From Actinomadura sp. CNU-125 (GTDB taxonomy: Bacteria > Actinomycetota > Actinomycetes > Streptosporangiales > Streptosporangiaceae), in the NCBI RefSeq assembly GCF_001942465.1, contig NZ_MKJY01000199.1:1-60673 (forward strand): 60,673 bases of DNA, written 5' to 3'. The notes beneath the pieces were generated by a model. The model saw only the letters and a list, made by a program, of their open reading frames with translations, had not been told where the DNA came from and ran no database searches. The position numbers were made by a program, and so were the translations under genes. This document shows, one piece after another, positions 28,001 through 37,444 of this stretch (positions are counted from its first letter, which is position 1; every line of letters begins with the position of its first letter).

Positions 28001-29113
28001 CTCGGGGCGTCCGCTCTCCTGGCCGAGGCCGTCCAGGACGAGCGTCACCGCCTGCCACTGGTCGTCGTGGCGGCCGCCGTGGCGGCGGGCAGCGATGCGG
28101 CGGAGCTTGTCCGTCGAGAAGTACTCGGTGTAGCGGTCGCGGGCCGGCTGCGGCGCGGACGGGTCGAGCAGGACGTCTCGGTCTTCGGCTACGAACAGGA
28201 ACAGCAGCCGGTAGACCGTCCGGAGGAGGGCTCGGTGCAGGGTCTCCGGGGTGACGGCCTTGTTGTCGCGGTCCCGCAGGGCAGCCCGGAGGTTCTCGTT
28301 GTCCGGGTGCTGGATGAACCCTGTCCCCAGGGTCTCGATCGCCTCCTTGACCGTGACGCGGAGCTGGTCGAGGACGCGGGCGCCGGAGTCGATCGCCTCC
28401 TGGCGCCACTTCTCCAGCCAGCAGGATGCCGGCCCGGCGTCCTCGCCATGGAGCTCGAAGCGGGACGAGTGGGCGACGCGGTACAGCAGGACGAACGCGT
28501 CGAACGCCTCGCCCTCGAAGATCGCCTCGAGGTCGAACTCGACGTACGCTGAGCTCGCGAGGGCGCTGGAGTCGCGGAGGATGCGCAGCAGCCGTCCGTT
28601 CGTGGCGATCCCCCACAGGGACGCGGCACTCCGGTTCAGGTACTCCTGGACGAGCGACTGCGGGGCCGCGTCAGCGGCTCCAGGGATGCCCTTGCTGCGC
28701 CGGTCGAGGGGCACGCCCCATCCGAGCTGGTGGACCGGGACGTGCTGCCACTGGTGGCTGATGGCGAACTGCTTCTCACCGTCGTCGCTGGTCAGGCCAC
28801 CGGAAGGCGTGCGGGGAACATAGCCGAAGCCGAGTTCCTGGAAAAGGCGTCCGAGCCAGTATTCGCGGGTGATGCCGACGGCCGGGTCGTCCTCGGTGAG
28901 CTGTTCCTTGAACGCGGCGTACCGGCCCCGCAGGTACGTCCAGGAACGCTCGGCCACGTCGGTGACCGTCTCGTCCTTGGCCAGGTGGTAAGCGGCGGGC
29001 TTGGCGCCGGGCAGGTCTTTGTTACCGGACGCGATGCGGAGCAGGGTCTCTTCGGGCAGGAGGCCGCCGACGGTGGCGACGCCGAGGGGGAGGGTGGTGG
29101 TGCTGCGGCTCAT
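25010..29113 (-). CDS. drmMI: DrmMI-like N6-adenine DNA methyltransferase (type IIG/BREX-PglX-like architecture)
   Basis: 1,367 residues from ATG 29113, overlapping the SNF2 gene stop (ATGA). SAM-binding motif I D-P-A-C-G-S-G-H-F is near residue 518 and the catalytic N-P-P-W near 796, so the amino-methyltransferase is gamma class. A long N-terminal alpha-helical region (about 1-450) precedes the catalytic core, and the last 450 residues should hold target recognition. No PD-(D/E)XK motif was recognised at the N-terminus, so it is a pure methylase. Class 1 DISARM uses such a protein (DrmMI) to mark self DNA. The C-terminal part (about 25340-25740) is richer in A/T than the core, suggesting exchange of the recognition domain. 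Confidence 0.75.
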   Translation of the reverse strand: MSRSTTTLPLGVATVGGLLPEETLLRIASGNKDLPGAKPAAYHLAKDETVTDVAERSWTYLRGRYAAFKEQLTEDDPAVGITREYWLGRLFQELGFGYVPRTPSGGLTSDDGEKQFAISHQWQHVPVHQLGWGVPLDRRSKGIPGAADAAPQSLVQEYLNRSAASLWGIATNGRLLRILRDSSALASSAYVEFDLEAIFEGEAFDAFVLLYRVAHSSRFELHGEDAGPASCWLEKWRQEAIDSGARVLDQLRVTVKEAIETLGTGFIQHPDNENLRAALRDRDNKAVTPETLHRALLRTVYRLLFLFVAEDRDVLLDPSAPQPARDRYTEYFSTDKLRRIAARRHGGRHDDQWQAVTLVLDGLGQESGRPELGLPALGGIFELSGADHALHGLSLVNEHLLTAVRSLSRVQDQKARRVRRVDFKHLGSEELGSVYESLLEYVPKYDPAKGAFELRQLSGNDRKTSGSYYTPASLIDTLLDSALDPVIDDAVKNGGDTPEEQEKALLKLTVCDPACGSGHFLVAAARRIAKRLAFVRTGDPEPSIESVRHALREVVANCIYGVDLNPMAVELAKVSLWLEALEPGKALSFLDAHIKVGNALLGTTPKLLDAGLPDDAFKAIEGDDKKWVTALKKRNKTEREAYEKRHIGVQGELFEDARMCAGNEGLARRVTAITNAQSDHLTQVHAQQAAFQEMQKSSEYLGQKDLYDAWCAAFVWTKTEGQDAITTRTLEKLHQAPTALAERMRDDLRKLAKQYRFFHWHLEFPSVFNVPDDENAPGIDPRTGWAGGFSCVLGNPPWERIKLQEQEFFATRDEEIAKAPNKAARTNLIEALKEENPDLYAAFGKAKRQAEFESHFLRMAGRYPLTGRGDINTYAVFSEHDRTVLGPRGRLGIIVPTGIATDATTQHFFRDVVESRSLASLYDFENRALLFRDVDSRFKFVLLTLAGRKEREAKADFAFFLHDPAELETPLKRFTLTPEEITLINPNTSTCPVFRSRRDAEITLGIYRRVPVLLKEGDPNGNPWGVSFMTMFHMSNDSHLFKTREELEEDGWRLEGNVFTRGEQRYLPLYEAKMLHHYDHRWATYEADGSVRDVTPAEKQDPSFAVLPRYWVPEHDVPGNKRDKQGKPIRESGVMSRLSGKGWNRRWLLGWRDICRATDERTAISFIFPLAGVGNKIPIMLSECSTEELAALQACLSSFVLDFSSRQKIGGTTMNFFIWQQLPVLSPAFLGQAFWDRECGVSRWVSRRVMELNHAATDIRGFAGEIGYDGAPLKWDVERRRLLRAELDAAFFHLYGIERDDVDYIMETFPIVKKKDVAVFGSYRTKELILEVYDAMTQAIRTGEPYKTILDPPPGQGPRHSAPSPLP

Positions 29114-32016
29114 CGGGCGGCCTCTCCGGTCACGGGCAGGTAGACGTACAGGCCGAGGACGTCGGCGGAACGGTCGGCTTCGACGCGCAGGCCGCGGCGG
29201 ACGGCGCCGGCGGCCTCGCGGACGCGCGCGTGCGAGGCGCGGAGGTTGTCGGCCAGGTCGCGGCCGTACTGGTCGAGGTGGGGGCGGAGGGTGTCCAGGC
29301 CGTCCAGGACGCGCGTGGCCGTGGCGGTCGCGAACTCCTCGGGAGTGTTCTCGTCCGCGCGGACGTCCAGCAGTGCGAGGGCCTCTTCCTCGCTGAGCCA
29401 CTCGGCCTTGGCGGGGCTGCCGCGGAAGGCGAGGACGCGGGCGTCCTCGGCGATCTGGCGGCGGCGCCCACCGTCACGCGTCGGCAACTGGAGGTGGAAC
29501 CGGTGGCGGACGAGCAACAGCGTCGTGCGGGTCGGCACCGAGGTCGTCCGGACCACACCGCAGCGGCGGGCGGGACGCTGCCAGCCGTCCAGCTTCGGGT
29601 CCAGTGCGGCGTCCAGGACGAACCGGGCGAGCGTCCCCACGGTGGCGTCGGTGCGGACGAGCGCGGCCTCGCCCCGCTTGACCGGGGGCAGCGGGTGGAA
29701 CGTGATCTGACGGGCGTTCTTCGGCCCGAGGACGGCTTCCAAGCCGCTGAGCAGGGAGTTCGGGAGTCCGCCGGTGTCGGCGGTGAGGGTGCCGTCGGGG
29801 TTATCGGCGAGCTGTCCGCGCAGCCGGACAACGGCCGTCCGGACGAACTCGGCGACCTCGGCGCCGGAGCCGAGCGCGGCGCGGATCTCGGTGACCTCGC
29901 GGGCCACCTCGTCCGCGTGGATCGCATGCTGCGCGAACCGGGCGCGGGACGCCTTCTCACGTTCGGCGGCGCTGACCCATTCGGCGTGCAGGTCGTCGCG
30001 CTTGGAGGCGAACCCGAAGTCGAAGCTGAGCTGCTCGGCGTCCTCGCGTCGGAGGAGAAGCCCTTCGAGGACGGCGTTCATGACGCTGTCGGACTCGTCC
30101 AGGACGGCGACGGATACGCCGGTGGCTTTGCGGATCTCGGCGTGCTTGCGGATCAGGATGTCCCAGACGATGCCGTCGATCTGGTTGTCGGATCCGTAGA
30201 TGGTGACGGCGCGGACGGTGTCGCGGCGCTGCCCGTATCGGTCCACCCGACCTTCGCGCTGCTCATGGCGTGTGGGGTTCCAGGCCAGGTCGTAGTGGAC
30301 GACCGCGTCGAACCCTTCCTGAAGATTGACGCCTTCGGACAGGCAGTCCGTGGCGACCAGGACGCGGCGTTCCGGGCGGGTCTGCTCCTCGGCGTCTTCG
30401 TCGGCGGGGGCACCAGAGATCATGCGGTCGATGCGGGCGATGCGCTGGGCCGGGGACAGGGTGCCGGTGACGGAGGCGACCTCGGTCTTCTTGCCGAGCG
30501 CGTCGCCAAGATGCTCGGCGACGTATTCGGCGGTGGGGATGAAGCGGCAGAAGACGATCGGGTTGTAGCCGTCCTTCAGCAGGTTCTTCACGAGCTTGGT
30601 CAGCTCGGTGAGCTTGCTGTCGGCATTGCCCTCCAGGGCTTCGGCCTGCTTGGCGAGGCGGCGGAGACGCTGCTGGGGGGCGGCGCCGTCGGCGTCCTCC
30701 AGGTCGGCGCCGGGTGCGGCGTCGACGGCCTGGGCGGAGTCGTCGTCGGTGAGGTCCATGACGGCGATGCGGCCCAGCTCGTCCGCCTCGGGGACGGTCT
30801 TGGCGTCCAGGTTCGCGGCGCGGGTACGCAGGGTCTGCGCGGCGGCGCGGGGCGAGGACGCAAGGGACCGCAGCAGGGCGAGCGCCGACCACCAGCGGAC
30901 GCGCTGCCGAACGACGCCGTCGGTCTCGTCGAGGGCCTGCTCGCGAGCGTAGTCGAGGACGGCCTCGAACAGTTTCCGGTACTCGGCGGACAGCTTGTAC
31001 GTGAGCTCCTTGCTCTCCCGGTCCTTGGGGAACGGGGTCTCCTCACCGATGAAGCTGCGGACGTCGGCGCGGCGTCGCTGGACGAAGTGGCGGGCGAGCT
31101 TCTTGCGTCCGGCGTCGGTGTCGAGGGGGACGTCGGCGAGTTCGGGGTCGAGGAGGGCGAGCAGGTCTCGAAACGCCTCGTCCTTGCCGCTGTGCGGGGT
31201 CGCGGTGACCAGGAGCAGGTGCCGGGAGCGGTCCGCGGCGATCTTGCCGACCAATTCGTGGCGGAGCTGGCGGCCATCGCGGCTGCCGGTGGAGCCGGCG
31301 GTGACGCAGGTGTGGGCCTCGTCGACGATCACCAGGTCCGGGCAGTGGCGAAGGAACTCGTCGCGGTGCCGCGGGTTCTTGATGTAGTCGGTCGAGACGA
31401 TGACGTTGGGGTGTCGCTGGAACAGCGACTCGCCGATGTCGAGGGAGCGTTCGAGGCGGGGCACGGTGGAGGACAGGACGAGTTCGGCCTCGATGCCGAA
31501 CTTGCCGCGCAGTTCCTCCTGCCACTGCTCGGCGAGCGCCGGGCTGCACAGGACGGCCAGTCCGGATGCTTCGCCCTGCGCGAGCATCTCGGCGGCGATC
31601 AGCCCCGATTCGACGGTCTTGCCGATGCCGACGTCGTCCGCGATGAGCAGCCGGACGGTCTCCTGCCGCAGCGCCATCAGCAGCGGGACGAACTGGTAGG
31701 AGCGGGGATCGACCGCGAGCTGTGCGAGGGAGCGGAACGGACCAGCGCCGGAGCGGAAGCCGATGCGCAGCGCGGACCGCAGCAGTCCCGCGGACGTCTG
31801 GTCGCCCAGGTCGTCGGGGGTGGGCGGCGGGAAGCTGGCGAGTTCGACGTCTTCCAGCGCGGGCAGCACTCCGACGAGGTCGTCCTGGGCGCCACCAAGG
31901 GGACGCAGGATGAGAAGGTCGGCATCCGAACCGGGCTGCACAACCCATTCACGACCACGGGCTCGTACCAGGACACCGGGGACGAATTCGGCGGCCTCGG
32001 GCACGTTGACACTCAT
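29110..32016 (-). CDS. drmD: DrmD-like SNF2-type helicase/translocase
   Basis: 968 residues from ATG 32016. Motif I is I-A-D-D-V-G-I-G-K-T (about residues 125-134), motif II V-D-E-A-H-T, motif III V-T-A-T-P-H-S-G-K-D, motif V T-D-C-L-S-E-G-V-N-L-Q, and motif VI H-E-Q-R-E-G-R-V-D-R-Y-G-Q; this is the RapA/HepA-like Snf2 group. The last 250 residues are helicase-accessory and not assignable. SNF2 proteins translocate on double-stranded DNA; in class 1 DISARM, DrmD together with DrmMI defines the class. The gene starts 37 bp after the helicase-DUF1998 fusion and overlaps the methylase by 4 bp, so all three form one transcription unit. Confidence 0.78.
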   Translation of the reverse strand: MSVNVPEAAEFVPGVLVRARGREWVVQPGSDADLLILRPLGGAQDDLVGVLPALEDVELASFPPPTPDDLGDQTSAGLLRSALRIGFRSGAGPFRSLAQLAVDPRSYQFVPLLMALRQETVRLLIADDVGIGKTVESGLIAAEMLAQGEASGLAVLCSPALAEQWQEELRGKFGIEAELVLSSTVPRLERSLDIGESLFQRHPNVIVSTDYIKNPRHRDEFLRHCPDLVIVDEAHTCVTAGSTGSRDGRQLRHELVGKIAADRSRHLLLVTATPHSGKDEAFRDLLALLDPELADVPLDTDAGRKKLARHFVQRRRADVRSFIGEETPFPKDRESKELTYKLSAEYRKLFEAVLDYAREQALDETDGVVRQRVRWWSALALLRSLASSPRAAAQTLRTRAANLDAKTVPEADELGRIAVMDLTDDDSAQAVDAAPGADLEDADGAAPQQRLRRLAKQAEALEGNADSKLTELTKLVKNLLKDGYNPIVFCRFIPTAEYVAEHLGDALGKKTEVASVTGTLSPAQRIARIDRMISGAPADEDAEEQTRPERRVLVATDCLSEGVNLQEGFDAVVHYDLAWNPTRHEQREGRVDRYGQRRDTVRAVTIYGSDNQIDGIVWDILIRKHAEIRKATGVSVAVLDESDSVMNAVLEGLLLRREDAEQLSFDFGFASKRDDLHAEWVSAAEREKASRARFAQHAIHADEVAREVTEIRAALGSGAEVAEFVRTAVVRLRGQLADNPDGTLTADTGGLPNSLLSGLEAVLGPKNARQITFHPLPPVKRGEAALVRTDATVGTLARFVLDAALDPKLDGWQRPARRCGVVRTTSVPTRTTLLLVRHRFHLQLPTRDGGRRRQIAEDARVLAFRGSPAKAEWLSEEEALALLDVRADENTPEEFATATATRVLDGLDTLRPHLDQYGRDLADNLRASHARVREAAGAVRRGLRVEADRSADVLGLYVYLPVTGEAAR

Positions 32017-32053
32017 GTTTCGGGGGGTTTCCTTTCAGGGGTGCCGGGACCGC

Positions 32054-35000
32054 TTACTCGTCGCCGGGGCCAAAGACGCTGCGGTTCGCGCGGACGATCT
32101 TGTGCCAGTCGCCGTCGTGCCGGAACCGGATGACGCGCCATCCACGGTCGAGTAGGCGTTCCCCGGCGTCCTCGTCACGTCGGGCGACGTGGAAGTCGTC
32201 GTGCGCGGGGCCGTCCACGAACACGGCGACCTTGTTGTTGCCGGGGAGTCGGTAGACGTAGTCGGGCTGGGCGAGCGCCTCGGTGACGAGCAGTTGCTGC
32301 TCGGTGGGCAGCCGGTGGCCGCGTTCCCGCAACCAGGCGATCAGCTCGCCTTCGAGGGAACTGTCCGCCTTCTCGATCAGCTCCTCGGCGTTCTCATCCC
32401 GCCGAACCTCTCCCCCGGCGAGGCGGAGCAGCAGATCACGGACGGCGTGCCGATCGATCAGGTGGTGCTGGAGCTGATTACCGAACGACAGGAGGCAGTC
32501 GTAACAGCCCTTTTCGCACCGGTTCTCCGGGCGAGGACCGCCGAGGTCGTCGCCGGTGTCCGGGTCGAAATGGGCGATCTGTAGTGCCTCCCGCGCGACG
32601 CGGGCGAGCGAGTCGTGGTCGGCCTGGAGGCGGCGCAGGACGCCCGCGCCGCCCTCAGCGCTCTCGACGAACAGCATCCGCATGCGTTCCGGGCCGTTGT
32701 CGGGCGGCAGCGGCTCACTGTCCAGTTCGGAGTCCTCCAGTTGGAAGACCGCTTCGATCCCGCGCTCCAGCGCGTACTGGAGCGACACCGCGGTCTCGGT
32801 CGGCACGGGCGCGGCGAGCGTCAGCACCAGGATGTTGCGGCGGTCCTCGACGTAGGGGATGACGCGGACGCGGCGAACCTTGTCCTCGGACTCACCGTCG
32901 GCGAGGCCGGTCTCCTCGTCGGTGAGCTCGGTGCCGGGCGGGGCCGACTTGGCTTCCCTCGACGGCAACCAGCGGCCGTTCACGGTGTCGAGCCAGAAAC
33001 CGGTCTCCTTCTCCTTGCCACGCCGGTAGCCGAGGTTCGCGACGCGGACGGTCGCGCTGTCGCCGTAGCTGAGATCGGCGATCGGGTCGCCGGACGCGTC
33101 GGCGGCACGCGCGTCCAGGCGTCCCTTGCGCTTGCCGTGGTCGTGGAACCGGTACGACGTCTCCAGCTCGAACCCGGCGCGGCGGCGTTCCTCCTCGTCC
33201 GAAGAGATCCGCTCGCGGCGCTCGGTGAAGACGGTGTGCAGTTGCATCCAGCCACCGACCGCGATGGGCAGGGGCGTCTCGCACATCTCGCAGTTGTCGA
33301 GGCCGGGGCACGGCGCGTGGTGGTAACCGCAGTTACGGCAACGGCGGGCCTCGCCGGTAGCGACGTCCCCGCTCTCCTCGGTCGGCACCTGGACGCGCTT
33401 GACCTGGTACCTCGTGGTAGATCAGAGCGCCGGGACCGAACTCGCGGATGGCGATGAAGCGGGAGCGCTGCAGGTAGTCGCCGTCCTTGTCGGCGAGTTT
33501 GCCTCCCCGGCCGGGGATGTAGGCGGCGAGAGGCAGGCGCGGGAACGAGTAGCCCGGCAGGAACCCTTCGGAGGCGAGGTAACGGTACGGGTTGAAGTCC
33601 GACAGCGTCCCGCCGTCCTGTTCGTTGCGCAGCAGCCGCAGCTGGGTCTCGGCCTCGGCGCGGCGCCGCTTGGCGCGGGTCCGGGCGTCACCGGTGAGGG
33701 TGTAGTCGTCGGCGCGGTCGTGCTGGACCTCGCGCTCGTTCTTGGCCCGCTTGTAGAGGGTCCGCCACCGTTCGCAGGCCGCGTCGAACTCGGACGGCGC
33801 CGACCGGACGACCCGTTCGAGCCATTCGTCGTCCCACCACGAAGTCTCGCCGTCGAGTTCCTCCAGGAGCCCGGCGAGGACCCGTCCGGCTCGTGCGAGC
33901 GCGCGATTCTGGGCCTGCTCGGCGTCGATCTGCTCCTGGACGAGGCGGTGGAGCGGCAGCTCCGGGTTCGCGATGTCGATCAATTCGGGCATAGCGCGTC
34001 CGAGCGGCAGTTCCGTCTCGGCCAGCCAGAGCGCCTGGACGTGGGAGCGGACGAGGTCCTCGTTGCCGAGGTCGAGGCGCGGCGCAGCCACGGAGCCGGA
34101 GACCATCTGGTCCGAGCGGCGGAAGTAGTACCGGTCGTGGCTGTTGCCGCTGGCGCAGTAGGTGGTGACCAGGGCGGCCTGCCCGGATCGTCCGGCGCGT
34201 CCGCTGCGCTGCGCGTAGTTCGCGGGGGTCGGGGGGACGTTGCGCATCGTCACCGCGTTGAGCCCGGCGATGTCGACGCCCAACTCCATGGTGGGCGAGC
34301 AGTACAACAGCGGCAGCTTCGCCGTGCGGAACGCCCGCTCGCGGTCCTGCCGGACGTTGCTCGGCACTTGCGCGGTGTGCTCGCGGGCGAACAAGCCGGA
34401 AAGGCCGAGCGACTGCTTCTGATAGAGGTCGCGGAAGAACGGGTTGACGCGCGGGCGGGCGTCACCGCCGCCGAACTGCCAGCGCAACGGGTCCGCAACG
34501 CCGTACTCGCCGTCGCCCGCCCGCCAGACGATGACGGCGGCGTTGATGCGGTAGCCGGGCACTCCGCCGTTCTTGGGGGAGAAAGCCTCGGTGACGAGTC
34601 CGTGGGTGTGCAGAACCTTCAGCAGACCGGTGATGATCTGCTGGGCTTCGTCGGTGTCGATCCGGTCGGTCCAAGCGGGGAAACGTCCCGCGCGGCGGAG
34701 GTGGCGGCCGAAGCGGCCGCGGCCCGACAGGTTCAGGTCACCGCGGCTGCCGCCCGCGCGGCCGGAACGCGGGTAGGCTGCACCGACCAGAACCATCTTC
34801 TCGCGTTCGGGTAGCGCCCACGGGTCCTTGAGCTGGCGGGAGAGCTTGCTCATCTCCTCGAAGCCGAGCTCGGTGAGACACTCGGTGTCGATCGCGAGGA
34901 CGCGGCGCATCTCGTCCAGCAGGATGCGAATCAGCTCGGCGCGGGTCTCCGGCTCGGCGGTACGCAGCGGGCCGGCGGTCTTCGCCCAGGTGGACTCGAG

Positions 35001-37256
35001 TGCCGCCAATTCGTCCAGGTCGGCATAGTCGATCTTGATGAGGCCGGTTTGCTCGAGGTTGGGCATCGTGACGCGCCAGCCGCGTTCCAGGTCGACGAAC
35101 AGCCGGTAGCCGACGACCTCGCGCAGCGCGCGCTGGGTGCGGCGGCGCTGGGTGGACAGCTCCTCCGGGTTGAGCGCGTAGTCGGCGTGGTCGAGACCGA
35201 GTTCGGCGGCTACCGCCTGCGCCACGATCTCGTGGTGCAAGCCCTCCTCCCCCGCTTCGGCAGCAGCCCGGTAGAGGGCGCCGCGCAGCTGGGCGACCTG
35301 GGCGAAGTCGTTGAAGTGGCCGGCCTGAAGACTGGCGTCCTGGCGGTTGTCGACGAACGTCAGCAGCTTGCGGGCGCGCTCGGGAAGCTCGTCTTCGGGC
35401 ATCTCCCGGAGGCTGTGCACGACGCTGCCGCTGATGACCGACACGGCGGAGCTACGCCCCTCCTGGTCGAGCCGCGCCAGCTTGCCGAAGTCGTTGCCGC
35501 GGGCCTGCTCGTAGGAGACGCCGCAGCCGAGGCAGAACCCGAACGGGGTCGGAACGTAGGCCGCGCGGACACCGTCCGCCGCGCCTGAATCGCGGTCGAG
35601 GACGGTGCCGTCCGGAAGCACGTGCAGGACCTGTGGGACGTACTTGCGGCGGGACGGGATGACCTCCGGGTTGCCGCCCGAGTCGAGCGTCAGCCAGCCG
35701 TCGGGAAGCCGCTGTTCCTGCAGTGCCTGCATCGTCGTGTCCGGCCAGGGGGCGCGCTCGGAGATGTAGAGGTACCCGGCCTGGTCCTCGTCGCCGCGGC
35801 GGTGGCGGATGATCGTGCGGCCCGCGTGCTCGTCACGGGCGACCGACAGGTACTCCTGGCCGCACTGGCGGCAGAACGCGAGGGGCAACAGCAGCTTGTC
35901 CGGTTCACCCGGCACGTAAAGCTGGTAGTCGCGGGTGATGTGGCGGGCGCCCTCGGGTTCGAGCGAGACGTGGACGGTGTCGCCCTTGGAGAGGAACTGG
36001 TGCAGCCGAAACGCGAACAGATACCGGTTCTCCTCGCGAGGATGCGGTGCCTCCGAGCCGGCCTTCAGCGTGCTCTTGATCGCTTCGGCGCAGCGCCCCT
36101 CGGACATGCCGGTCAGCTCCGCCAGTTCCGCGGCCGCCCGCTGCACGGTCGTGGGGCGACGCCGGACGAGCCGTCCGGTGCCCTTCTCGGTCTCCAGGCC
36201 GAATGCCGTCTCTATCCAGCGGGCGAGCGGGTTGCACGTCAGTTCGTCGTAGGAAGCGCCGGTGGGCGGCTGCGCGATCTGCACGGCCAGCTCGACCGGG
36301 TCGATGTCACCGTCCTCGGTGGAGCGCGTCAGCGTCTCCCCGATGACCCGGTGCGCCGCGATCGGAGTGTCGAAGATCTTGCTCGCGACGTCCGCGACCG
36401 TCCGCGCCTGGTCCTCACTGCTGCCGTCACTGGCCATCGTCGCGGAGGTCCCGACGCACTGCAGGCCGGTCGCCTCACAGGCATCCCGGACGCGACGGAC
36501 CAACATGGCGACGTCCGCGCCCTGGCGTCCCCGATAGGTGTGCAGCTCGTCCAGGACCAGGAAGCGCAGGCCGCGGGCGGCGCTGATGAGATGCTGCCGC
36601 TCGCGGGGGCGGGTAAGCATCAGCTCGAGCATCACGTAGTTGGTCAGAAGGATGTCCGGCGGGTCGTCCAGGATGGCGCGGCGCCGCGTCTCGTCCTCCT
36701 GGCCGGTGTACCGGGCGAACGTGACGGGCTCGCTGCCCTCGCCGTAGCCGTTGCGAAGGAACTTGCCGAGCTCTTCGAGCTGGCTGTTGGCCAGCGCGTT
36801 CATCGGGTAGACGATGATCGCCTTCACCCCGGCCGGTGCTCCCTGCTCGCGGAGCCGGAGCACCCTGTCGACGATCGGAATGATGTAGGCGAGGGACTTC
36901 CCGGAACCTGTTCCGGTGGTCAGGACATAACTGTCGCCGGTGCGGGCCGCCTCAATAGCGTCCCGCTGATGGCGGCGAAGCTTCATGGGGGTACCGGCGA
37001 GCGAGTCCTCGGGCTTGCTCAAGCGGAAGATCCGCTCGGTCTCCGGGTGCAGAACCTCGGACCTGACCAGGTCGGGGATCGAGCCGCCGTCGGCGAAGCC
37101 GGGATTGAGGGACAGCCACGGATCGGGCCACTGCTCCCCCGCGTCGAGCCCGCTGCGGACGTGGTCGGCGATGTCCCGGTCCAGGACGTTGACGGCTCCC
37201 GAGGTGAACGCCCGGTAGTCCGCGATAAGCCGATCATGCACCCCGAAAACGTCCAT
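32054..37256 (-). CDS. DEAD/DEAH helicase fused to DUF1998 (MZB) and a C-terminal Vsr/DUF559-like nuclease domain (frameshift near 33413)
   Basis: Start ATG 37256, with GAGGGG four bases upstream. Helicase motifs: T-G-T-G-S-G-K-S (about residue 121), L-D-E-L-H-T-Y, G-T-S-A-T-M, Q-R-S-G-R-A-G-R. Zinc ribbons C-R-Q-C-G and C-L-G-C-G follow. The frame breaks at about 33413, just after G-A-L-I-Y-H-E, and resumes as Y-Q-V-K-R-V-Q-V-P; two bases missing or one extra explain it. Then come C-R-N-C-G ... C-E-M-C and C-E-K-G-C-Y-D-C-L, the DUF1998 zinc site. The last about 110 residues (P-D-Y-V-Y ... V-A-V-F-V-D-G-P-A-H ... R-D ... G-W-R-V-I-R) look like a Vsr/DUF559 PD-(D/E)XK fold. Restored length is about 1,734 residues, comparable to DrmA plus DrmB fused. 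YprA/MrfA and DruE are alternative relatives. Confidence 0.72.
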
Positions 37257-37312
37257 GGACCCCTCTAACCGGGCGGTATGCAACTGTCGTCACTTAACGG
37301 ACGCGTCTTGAG

Positions 37313-37333
37313 TGATGTTGGTTTACAGCATCA
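37313..37333. promoter_or_regulatory. Pseudo-palindrome upstream of the helicase fusion gene
   Basis: TGATGTTG (37313-37320), five bases, CAGCATCA (37326-37333): 7 of 8 positions pair. It lies 57 bp before the start of the defence operon and in the only A/T-richer part of the 188-bp gap to the Mrr gene. Candidate operator. Confidence 0.5.
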
Positions 37334-37444
37334 TCAAGGTTCTGATGTGAATGGACTGGAGTCTCATTGACAGTTGGTCAAGCCTGGATCGCGGACAGGA
37401 TGGCGGCGGACGCGGTCGTCGCGTCGTCGTTCCTGCAGGCGGGG

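Noticed and set aside
29230..32133. 967-codon plus-strand ORF opposite the SNF2 gene
   Set aside because: Mirror of the drmD-like gene, repetitive Gly/Val/Asp composition typical of antisense frames in high-GC DNA.
25010..37256. Interpretation as BREX (PglX/PglZ/BrxC)
   Set aside because: The methylase recalls PglX, but no PglZ phosphatase, BrxC ATPase or BrxL protease is present.
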